5,341 nt of DNA from the NCBI GenBank assembly GCA_003211335.1, contig QCTA01000047.1, positions 1 to 5,341 on the forward strand. The letters are read 5' to 3'. Positions 1-5,341 of this stretch are shown here, piece by piece. The position numbers and the translations under genes were made by a program. The notes below the pieces were generated by a model that saw nothing but the letters and a program-made list of their open reading frames with translations, was not told the DNA's origin and searched no databases. Positions within the stretch are counted from its first letter, which is position 1; each line of letters opens with the position of its first letter. This DNA is from Prochlorococcus sp. AG-670-O11. Its GTDB lineage: Bacteria; Cyanobacteriota; Cyanobacteriia; PCC-6307; Cyanobiaceae.

Positions 1-959
1 CTGATTTATTAAAAACAAAAAGTTCAAAAGAATGGATTATTGATTCCTTTGGGGCTAGAGGTTCATGCGTTTTACTTGCGGGCGAAACAGGATCGGGTAA
101 AACCTCATTTATTTATCAAATGGCTTACGCAATATCTATGGGGAATATTTTTTTGGGAGAAATCACTACCCAAAAAAATAAAGTACTAGTTGTTCAATCA
201 GATGAAAGTAAAAATAATGCTCTTGATAAGTTGGAGTTAATGGATATAGATGGACCAAACTCCAACCTTTATTTCTATTTCGCAGAAAATGGATGGGACA
301 GACTAAATATTAAAAATCTGAAAGAAGAAGTTTTAAATAATTCTTTTAAAGTTGTATTGCTTGATAGCGTTACAACCTTATTAACCAATAATGGTCGTTC
401 AATGCGCGATCCTGAATTTGCAAAGCCTCTTTATGAATTAAATAAATTAGCAAGTGAATTAAATATCCTTATTATTTGTACAGCTCATTTAAGAAAGCCA
501 GAGGGAATTAGACATGAAGTTTCTATACACGATGTGATTGGTGCAATTACACAAAGTGCAGCCGTTAGCGATATTTGGGGTATTTGGGTACCAACAAAAC
601 AAAGCTATAAAAATCACTTTATTTTGAAATGCTTAGGTAAAAGAAATTGTAGAAAAGGAATTATTTGGAATTTAAAAGGTGATGAAGAAGATTTCAGTTT
701 CGTTTTAAAAAGTGTAGGAGAAGGAGAATTATTACCTTCTAAGAATCAAGAATTAAGTTTCTTGATTCTTAATCTATTACATACAAAAAATGAATTTAAA
801 ACGATAAGAGAAATTGCTAATGAAACGTCTTTTAATGAGGAACATACAAGACGTATTTGTAAAAAGCTATTTCTAGAAAAAGAAATTTCTAGGAATAGAG
901 ATCAATCTACAGGAGGAAGACCACCCTGGAAGTATGGGCCTAAGACTTTTCCTACATAA
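1..959 (+). CDS. RepA-like (AAA_25/RecA-fold) ATPase with C-terminal winged helix, 5' partial
   Basis: The reading frame is open to the left edge (first whole codon at base 3), so the true start is outside the window. The first internal ATG, at 120, lies after the Walker A motif and cannot be the start. Of about 318 visible residues, 27-34 are the P-loop GETGSGKT (bases 81-104), and VVLLDS at 351-368 is Walker B with its Asp at residue 121. CTAHLRKP follows near residue 160, in the position of the sensing motif of RepA/DnaB/KaiC-type ATPases. Residues about 262-315 (TIREIANETSF..., ending GGRPPWKYGP) look like a winged helix-turn-helix. This layout is that of hexameric RepA-type replicative helicases or loaders found on plasmids, phages and satellite elements. 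A role in replicating or maintaining a mobile element is inferred. No recombinase, primase or origin-binding protein is visible in the window to support it. A regulatory or RadA/KaiC-like ATPase is the alternative. The gene ends in TAA at 957-959. Confidence 0.8.
   Translation, partial: DLLKTKSSKEWIIDSFGARGSCVLLAGETGSGKTSFIYQMAYAISMGNIFLGEITTQKNKVLVVQSDESKNNALDKLELMDIDGPNSNLYFYFAENGWDRLNIKNLKEEVLNNSFKVVLLDSVTTLLTNNGRSMRDPEFAKPLYELNKLASELNILIICTAHLRKPEGIRHEVSIHDVIGAITQSAAVSDIWGIWVPTKQSYKNHFILKCLGKRNCRKGIIWNLKGDEEDFSFVLKSVGEGELLPSKNQELSFLILNLLHTKNEFKTIREIANETSFNEEHTRRICKKLFLEKEISRNRDQSTGGRPPWKYGPKTFPT
740..771. repeat. Perfect 13-bp inverted repeat inside the ATPase gene
   Basis: Arms 740-752 (TAAGAATCAAGAA) and 759-771 are exact reverse complements with a 6-base loop (TTAAGT). 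The repeat lies in the part of the gene encoding the linker between the ATPase core and the winged helix. There is no T-run after it, so it is not a typical terminator. It could form an RNA or single-stranded DNA hairpin. Its function is unknown. Confidence 0.6.
867..898. repeat. 13-bp inverted repeat with one G-T wobble inside the ATPase gene
   Basis: Arms 867-879 (CTATTTCTAGAAA) and 886-898 pair over 13 positions, with one G-T wobble (872 with 893) and a 6-base loop at 880-885. It sits in codons of the winged-helix region. Arm length and loop size match the repeat at 740-771, but the sequence is different. No function is assigned. Confidence 0.5.
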
Positions 960-968
960 ACTATGTAG
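952..968. repeat. 7-bp palindrome over the ATPase gene stop codon
   Basis: CTACATA (952-958), a 3-base spacer and TATGTAG (962-968) form a perfect inverted repeat spanning the TAA stop at 957-959. Weak outer pairing of the T-run before it with the A-run after it could lengthen the stem. The + strand lacks a following T-run, so a rho-independent terminator is only weakly supported. An operator-like protein binding site is equally possible. Confidence 0.4.
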
Positions 969-1009
969 TCGCAAAAAAATCTTTACTATGATTAACAATA
1001 TACAAAGGT

Positions 1010-1015
1010 TATAAT
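1010..1015 (+). promoter_or_regulatory. Possible -10 element for the HEPN-like gene
   Basis: A perfect TATAAT lies about 50 bases before the ATG at 1064, in the 104-base gap after the ATPase gene. No good -35 box is seen 16-18 bases upstream. The surrounding DNA is so AT-rich that chance matches are likely. An AT-only inverted repeat (1023-1029 with 1034-1040) lies in the presumed leader. No Shine-Dalgarno sequence precedes the ATG, which directly follows an in-frame TAA at 1061-1063. Confidence 0.3.
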
Positions 1016-1063
1016 TAATAGAATTATTTTTTTAAATAATAAAAAACTTATCCTATAAAATAA

Positions 1064-2473
1064 ATGGGAAATTACTCAGAAGAAATTACAAAACTAGGAA
1101 AAAATACCCTTGATAAATTTCTTTTACTATTAGAGGAAGATGTCAAATTAAGAACACAAAAAATAAAATCTTTAGATGAAAATCACTTCAGTTATAAAAA
1201 GAAATTAAATAATTTTTATTCTTCAAATAAAAAAGTTAAAAAAGAAACAGAAGAAAAATTAAACGAAGATATATTCATGGAGCATGATCATTTTTATGAA
1301 TTAACCACTTACATTATGCAATATAGAAAACTTTCAGAAAGTCAATATCTTGCATCAAATGCTTATTTTATTTATTTATTTGCAATCTTTGACCAATTTC
1401 TTCTTGCAGTTACTGAAAATGTTTTGAAAAATAATCAGGAAATAATGATCAATTACAAAAATTATTGTCTAAACCATTATGAGAAAACTAAAGATAAAAC
1501 TTTATTTAAAGTTTTGCCATTTGAAGAAAAATTAATTGAATTTTTACCAAATTTATCATCACCTATATCTATTTCTAGCAAGATATTAAATATTGATTTT
1601 AAAGATGAATTATTTATTACTCATTACTTCAAACTTGTTGAAATGCGGGAGAGAAGAAATTTATTAGTTCATAGAACTGGCTTTGGTGACGATACTTATT
1701 TGAAATCGATAAAAAATCATATTTCAACATTCCCACAAAAGAAGCGTAATAAATTTATGCAAACAATAGAAAATAACATAGAAAAAAATCTTAGAATTGA
1801 ACCTGACTACTTTATGGATTCAATTGAAACTCTATATTTTTTTGTTTGTATAATTGCTAATTACTCTCTTGAAAAAAATTTAGATAAAGACAGCAAAATC
1901 AATTTATTTTGTGAGCCTTTTCATGATTTATTAGTAAACACATTAGAGAATAAAACGTCAAAGACGCTTTTAAAAATCCCCAATGAGTTATTAAATATCT
2001 ATAGAGAAAAGGATCTAAAAGGTAATTTAAGTTTGATGGATGATGTCGCAAAAGTAAATTGGATTTTAATCAATGATGCCTACAAAGAATTTAAAATAGA
2101 AACACTTGAAAAATTTAAGGAAGTATCTAATTCAGAAGATAAGGATGCAAAAATTTTAAAATATGAAGCAGGAATAAATAATTTAAGAGAATCAATAAAT
2201 GCCTCTAATAAGTTTATAATCGAACAAATTAATGATCCAGAAAATAACAAAATAATATCCTCATTTTTGGAGAGAAATTATGCTAATTATCTCTCATGCC
2301 TTAAAAAATATATTGAAAATACTGATCACATCAATATAGAAGATTGGTATATGCATAAAAAATTATCAGAAGATATTAAATTTAGGGAAATGTATTCTGA
2401 TTTTAAGAATAAAAATAAATTAATTTATAAAAAAGTAAAGGTAAACATAGCCAAAAAAAAACAAAAACGATAA
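1064..2473 (+). CDS. Uncharacterised protein with HEPN-like domain (putative RNase effector)
   Basis: I do not recognise this 469-residue protein by name. Residues 1-80 are charged and Lys/Glu-rich, probably helical. Residues about 90-122 form a long hydrophobic-aromatic helix (SNAYFIYLFAIFDQFLLAVTE). At 193-206 there is EMRERRNLLVHRTG, containing Arg198-Asn199-x3-His203 (bases 1655-1672), which fits the Rx4-6H catalytic motif of HEPN RNases including the favoured polar residue after Arg. A further hydrophobic helix at about 250-272 would close the HEPN bundle. The hydrophobic stretches fit helix packing better than membrane spans. Residues 280-469 are a Lys/Asn/Glu-rich helical region with a very basic C-terminus (KKKQKR). 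HEPN proteins of this style are toxins or abortive-infection and defence effectors; that role here is inferred. The start at 1064 is favoured because a stop lies immediately upstream and the next Met is residue 72. There is no obvious Shine-Dalgarno. The gene is extremely AT-rich and converges on the helicase operon. Confidence 0.75.
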   Translation: MGNYSEEITKLGKNTLDKFLLLLEEDVKLRTQKIKSLDENHFSYKKKLNNFYSSNKKVKKETEEKLNEDIFMEHDHFYELTTYIMQYRKLSESQYLASNAYFIYLFAIFDQFLLAVTENVLKNNQEIMINYKNYCLNHYEKTKDKTLFKVLPFEEKLIEFLPNLSSPISISSKILNIDFKDELFITHYFKLVEMRERRNLLVHRTGFGDDTYLKSIKNHISTFPQKKRNKFMQTIENNIEKNLRIEPDYFMDSIETLYFFVCIIANYSLEKNLDKDSKINLFCEPFHDLLVNTLENKTSKTLLKIPNELLNIYREKDLKGNLSLMDDVAKVNWILINDAYKEFKIETLEKFKEVSNSEDKDAKILKYEAGINNLRESINASNKFIIEQINDPENNKIISSFLERNYANYLSCLKKYIENTDHINIEDWYMHKKLSEDIKFREMYSDFKNKNKLIYKKVKVNIAKKKQKR

Positions 2474-2508
2474 AAGCCATTTGATTAAAAATGGCTTAAA
2501 TCCTTTTT
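2474..2508 (+). terminator. Probable intrinsic terminator of the HEPN-like gene
   Basis: Immediately after the TAA at 2471-2473, AAGCCATTT (2474-2482) pairs perfectly with 2489-2497 around a 6-base loop. A T-run follows at 2504-2508, after a 6-base spacer. The spacer and modest GC content make it a fair rather than strong terminator. On the opposite strand the same stem is followed by a T-rich stretch (complement of the A-rich end of the HEPN-like gene), so it could also stop the convergent helicase operon. Confidence 0.6.
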
Positions 2509-2516
2509 GATTGTTA

Positions 2517-2547
2517 TGAGTGGGGTTCATTTATAGAACCCTCCTCA
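2517..2547. repeat. Interrupted inverted repeat at the 3' end of the helicase gene
   Basis: TGAG at 2517-2520 pairs with 2544-2547, and GGGTTC at 2523-2528 pairs with 2536-2541. One mismatch and one G-T wobble lie between the two pairings, and the loop is 7 bases (2529-2535). The TAA stop of the - strand gene (complement of 2531-2533) lies in the loop. No T-run follows on either strand. It may act as an RNA 3'-end stabiliser, or together with the neighbouring hairpin as a bidirectional stop. Confidence 0.45.
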
Positions 2548-4432
2548 ATTCGTCTTCCCCACATTTTTCTATGAAACTTTTTAGCTTAGCTGGTGGCCAA
2601 CCAGTTTTAGCTGTCAAGATTTTGAATTTTTCTAATTCTTTAATCTCTATTCTTTGGCCATCATAAATATGATGGGTTTCTTTACCACTAGCTGAATGTG
2701 TTTCAGCAGATATTGAGATTGAATCTCTATCACCACCTTCAGAAGGTGTGCGATCACGATCGTCATGCTCAACTATAGATTCAAATTGGGCTTTTTCGTC
2801 CATTAATGATTCAGCAAACAATTTGATGTTTACGCTCTCTGGGGATAAATCTCCATTTTCATCAGGGACCAAATCAATTCCATCCTCATACTGGTAGAAG
2901 TATGCTGTCTGCATATCATGAGATAAATCAGATTCAGTTCTTAGTATTCTTCCAAGTATTTGAGTCCATCTTAAAGATGCCTGAATTGTGGTTAAATAAA
3001 CTCCAACTCTTAGGAACTTAATATCTACACCTTCGGATATTTTGCCTACGGCAATAATCCATTTTGGTCTATTCTTAGTTCTATTTGTTTTGAAGTTTTT
3101 AATAGCTCGTTTGTCGTCACCAGTTTCTGAATGAACAACTACAGCTTCTTCATTGGTCCACTTTTTTAAGGCCTTTGCAACTGCATCAGCATGTGGAATG
3201 CTGTCACAAATAATCAATCCTCCAGCCCATTCATGCGATCTTCTACATTCATCTAATTGATCGTTTGCGGCGATCAAAATATTACGAACATATTCTGTTC
3301 CATGTGGATGTTTCTCAGTACCGCATTCAATACAAGCCTTTCTTCTTAACCTTTTAATGATTTTCCTAAGCCTTCTATTGTCTTCGGTCCTCTCACCTGT
3401 AACTGAATCAAACTTACATTCATAAATTTGATCAATATTATCGGTAAGTTTGTGTTTAACTTTTTGTTCTGAAACAAGTTGGCCATCACGCTTTTCTCTA
3501 ATAGTAAAATCAACAACTCCGTTCCATTGTTTAATAACAACATCTCGAACAACTTGATCACCTAAGGCGCAATATCTTGTGTTCCATTTTGTTATTCCAT
3601 ATCCATAGGAATAAGCATGTGGAGGACTTAACTCAATCTGATTCCTGTAATACCTCACCCAAGGTAATTTTTGACGATCACTTCTAAATGGAGTTCCACT
3701 TGTCATTAATCGAGCAACAGTATTGCTAAAAGCTAAAGAGAAGCATTCTCCCCACCTTTTTCTCTCACCTAAGTGATGACATTCATCAGCAATGATTAAT
3801 GTCTTATACCTCTTACAAACATCTCGTAAGATTTCAGCATTAACCATATTTCCAGAATCAATGTTCCGATAACCTATCTTTGCGTAAGTCGTAACGATAC
3901 CGTCAAAACTTTCTGCACAAGAATTTTTCTTATTAAGATGCAGACCAATTGTTCTAGCATCATCTTCCATTTGATCTCTTAAGAAATCACTTGGAACGGT
4001 AACAATAATTTTTTCTATAAAACCTTGCTCCTTTAAATATGCACCTATAAGTAAAGAGGCAAGAGTTTTTCCTGATCCTGGGAATGCGTGAAGAATAAAA
4101 GCATTTATATCTTCTTTTGGCTTATTTATCTGCTGAACCATAGACATATAGCATCTTTGAAGAAATTCTTCTTGCCATTTCCTAAGTTCAAAGCCAGGGG
4201 GAAGCCAATTACTTACATCTATTTTTAAAGATGCAGATTTTTTAAGATTGCATGATCGGCATAGAGCTTGACCATTACTTAATTCAGTTTTACCTCCTAA
4301 TGAATAAGGAGTTATGTGATCAGCGTGAAAGTCATCAAGACTTATTTCACATGAGCAATTTTGGCATTTACCTTTTGCTCTTAAAAACAATTCTTGTCTT
4401 TGTGATTGAGTAAAGAATCTGTTGTCAGTCAT
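2531..4432 (-). CDS. HNH nuclease - superfamily 2 (ResIII/COG1061-like) helicase fusion
   Basis: This 633-residue protein joins two enzymes. Residues 23-62 are an HNH domain: CxxC at 23-26, HADH at 36-39, Asn53, and CRSCN at 58-62, where two Cys complete a zinc site and Asn62 stands at the usual last His. Next comes an SF2 motor: a Q-like LRKWQ at about 83-87, Walker A AFPGSGKT at 116-123, VPSDFLRDQ at 146-154, DECHH at 216-220, TSGTP at 244-248, GKISEGVDI at 463-471 and QILGRILR at 491-498. All core motor motifs look intact. Between the two RecA lobes lies a basic stretch with CIECGTEKHPH (367-377), a possible small zinc knuckle. A Ser/Asp-rich linker (about 555-585) leads to a small C-terminal domain. 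Such proteins use ATP to move on or remodel DNA and could nick or cut it; defence or mobile-element function is inferred. The start is well fixed by a GGAGGT 8 bases upstream. The gene overlaps the upstream gene by 8 bases, implying one operon. Confidence 0.9.
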   Translation of the reverse strand: MTDNRFFTQSQRQELFLRAKGKCQNCSCEISLDDFHADHITPYSLGGKTELSNGQALCRSCNLKKSASLKIDVSNWLPPGFELRKWQEEFLQRCYMSMVQQINKPKEDINAFILHAFPGSGKTLASLLIGAYLKEQGFIEKIIVTVPSDFLRDQMEDDARTIGLHLNKKNSCAESFDGIVTTYAKIGYRNIDSGNMVNAEILRDVCKRYKTLIIADECHHLGERKRWGECFSLAFSNTVARLMTSGTPFRSDRQKLPWVRYYRNQIELSPPHAYSYGYGITKWNTRYCALGDQVVRDVVIKQWNGVVDFTIREKRDGQLVSEQKVKHKLTDNIDQIYECKFDSVTGERTEDNRRLRKIIKRLRRKACIECGTEKHPHGTEYVRNILIAANDQLDECRRSHEWAGGLIICDSIPHADAVAKALKKWTNEEAVVVHSETGDDKRAIKNFKTNRTKNRPKWIIAVGKISEGVDIKFLRVGVYLTTIQASLRWTQILGRILRTESDLSHDMQTAYFYQYEDGIDLVPDENGDLSPESVNIKLFAESLMDEKAQFESIVEHDDRDRTPSEGGDRDSISISAETHSASGKETHHIYDGQRIEIKELEKFKILTAKTGWPPAKLKSFIEKCGEDELRRVL

Positions 4433-5336
4433 TTTTAAATACCTCCAAAATTTGGTTTGCTAATTGAATTGCGGAATTTTTTCCGATTCTTTTGATAATT
4501 TTTTTTGCGACTACTGATGCGTTACCTCTTACACCTACATAGCTGTAAGTTCCATACGCTTTAGCAAGTCCTGCTTCTCTTTCTGCTGCTGCTACCGAGG
4601 GAATTAAACCTCTTAAAAGTCTGTCCAAAGTATTAGATACTCTTTCAGTAGAGGTCCCTTTGCTTTTGCATAAAGAGGAATTATTTTTTAATTTTGTTAA
4701 CCTGCTTATCAAGCGAGTTTTACTATCACTTGGAAGTGAGTCTTTATCTTTTAAATAACTACTCGATGCTTCAAAGAGATTTGTTTGTACTGGAGCATCT
4801 CCTGCTGATGATGTATCTAAGGAATTTAATAATTCCTTTAAACGTTCATGTGCTTTAGACCATTCAGGATCAACTTGTTTCATTAAGAAGAGAAGTTTTT
4901 GCCATCCGATCATTTTGGATTTGCCAAATCTAAAATCATCACTTAGCTGCTCTAAAGTATTAGGTTCTTCAGTAGCAATAAGTTCTAATAGATAAGTCAC
5001 TGCCTCACTTGCATCTTTAGCTGAAGGTTGATGACCAGTTAAGGTTCTCATCAATTCATCAGGTTCGACGCCAAGACAATCTCTTATCCACTCAACAGCT
5101 CTTTTGTATTCCCTTACTTCTCTCCTACTTTTGATAGAAGGCATAAAGGCAACTTTTTCCCAAGCTTTTTGCTTGAAACAATCAACTAAGGCAGTTGAAA
5201 GTGCTGCTGAATTTTTAGTAGTCCAGTGCTCTTTGAGTATTTGCGTACTCAGAGTTTTTATTTGTGTATCTCTTGGTAGAGAGGACAACCAGCTTTGAGC
5301 TTCGATGGTTGCATTTTTTTCGTGTAATGTGTTCAC
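4425..5336 (-). CDS. Uncharacterised helical protein, operon partner of the HNH-helicase (start uncertain)
   Basis: I do not recognise this protein. Read from the GTG at 5336 it has 303 residues. However, the frame stays open to the window edge, no ribosome binding site is visible and the next Met is residue 65, so the true start may lie outside the window. It appears mostly alpha-helical, with no signal peptide or membrane segment and no nuclease, methylase or ATPase motif that I can see. Residues 1-170 look like one helical domain (Trp- and Arg-rich around 60-90). A Ser/Asp-rich linker at about 172-205 contains QTNLF (184-188), which fits the QxxLF bacterial sliding-clamp-binding pattern. 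Residues about 206-303 form a second domain with a Gly/Tyr-containing stretch (AYGTYSYVGVRGN, 260-272). It overlaps the HNH-helicase gene by 8 bases, so the two products probably work together, perhaps with this one as the recognition or loading subunit. That role is inference only. Confidence 0.75.
   Translation of the reverse strand: MNTLHEKNATIEAQSWLSSLPRDTQIKTLSTQILKEHWTTKNSAALSTALVDCFKQKAWEKVAFMPSIKSRREVREYKRAVEWIRDCLGVEPDELMRTLTGHQPSAKDASEAVTYLLELIATEEPNTLEQLSDDFRFGKSKMIGWQKLLFLMKQVDPEWSKAHERLKELLNSLDTSSAGDAPVQTNLFEASSSYLKDKDSLPSDSKTRLISRLTKLKNNSSLCKSKGTSTERVSNTLDRLLRGLIPSVAAAEREAGLAKAYGTYSYVGVRGNASVVAKKIIKRIGKNSAIQLANQILEVFKND
4441..4446 (-). promoter_or_regulatory. Strong Shine-Dalgarno for the HNH-helicase gene
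   Basis: On the - strand GGAGGT (complement of ACCTCC) ends 8 bases before the ATG at 4432-4430. It lies inside the last codons of the upstream gene, whose TGA (4427-4425) falls within the sequence ATGACTGA. This fixes the helicase start and suggests translational coupling or independent re-initiation within one transcript. Confidence 0.8.
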
Positions 5337-5341
5337 GTTGT

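Noticed and set aside
120..959. ATG at 120 as the start of the ATPase gene
   Set aside because: The same frame continues upstream to the window edge and contains the Walker A motif at 81-104, so the gene must start outside the window.
3346..3561. A 71-codon open frame on the - strand
   Set aside because: It lies wholly inside the HNH-helicase gene in another frame, shows no domain and has no ribosome binding site; it is a shadow.
4819..4838. 8-bp inverted repeat with a 4-base loop in the helical partner gene
   Set aside because: Short, AT-rich and within coding sequence, with no supporting context; expected by chance.
5231..5263. 9-bp stem (5231-5239 with 5246-5254) followed by a T-run on the + strand, resembling an intrinsic terminator
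   Set aside because: It lies inside the - strand coding region with no + strand gene to end; probably a chance structure in AT-rich DNA, though an antisense terminator cannot be excluded.
5104..5298. A 64-codon open frame on the + strand with a hydrophobic, Cys-containing product
   Set aside because: It is antisense to the well-formed helical partner gene and has no ribosome binding site or recognisable domain.
1..5341. CRISPR array, tRNA or rRNA gene, insertion sequence ends or terminal direct repeats
   Set aside because: No regularly spaced repeats, tRNA-like fold, rRNA sequence, transposase or flanking repeats could be seen on either strand.

Overview
This is an AT-rich bacterial accessory region with four protein-coding genes and no housekeeping gene, rRNA or tRNA. 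Short intergenic gaps, strong AT bias and a RepA/DnaB-type ATPase next to defence-like genes fit a genomic island or satellite-type mobile element of a low-GC bacterium. A marine picocyanobacterium such as Prochlorococcus is my best guess. That is an inference from base composition and gene style only, since no taxonomic marker is present.

Left half, + strand (1-2473). The window opens inside a gene for a RecA-fold ATPase of the RepA/AAA_25 type, whose 5' end lies off the window. It has Walker A, Walker B and a C-terminal winged helix, and its 3' third is rich in inverted repeats. After a 104-base AT-rich gap comes a 469-residue protein not recognised by name. Its centre looks like a HEPN domain, with an Arg-Asn-x3-His catalytic-type motif, so it may be an RNase effector.

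Middle (2474-2530). The + strand and - strand genes converge here. The short gap holds a 9-bp hairpin followed by a T-run, and a second hairpin whose loop contains part of the stop codon of the - strand gene. GC content rises visibly across this point.

Right half, - strand (2531-5341). A two-gene operon is read right to left. It encodes an unrecognised, mostly helical protein of at least about 303 residues, with its start at or beyond the window edge. This is followed, with an 8-base overlap and a strong Shine-Dalgarno sequence, by a 633-residue protein fusing an N-terminal HNH nuclease to a superfamily 2 (ResIII/COG1061-like) helicase. The helical protein carries a possible sliding-clamp-binding peptide.

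How they may work together (inference). The helicase-nuclease and its partner look like a two-gene DNA-targeting defence or mobile-element module. The HEPN protein looks like an independent RNA-targeting module, and the RepA-like ATPase like part of the replication or maintenance machinery of the element carrying them. I could not assign the operon or the HEPN gene to a named defence system.
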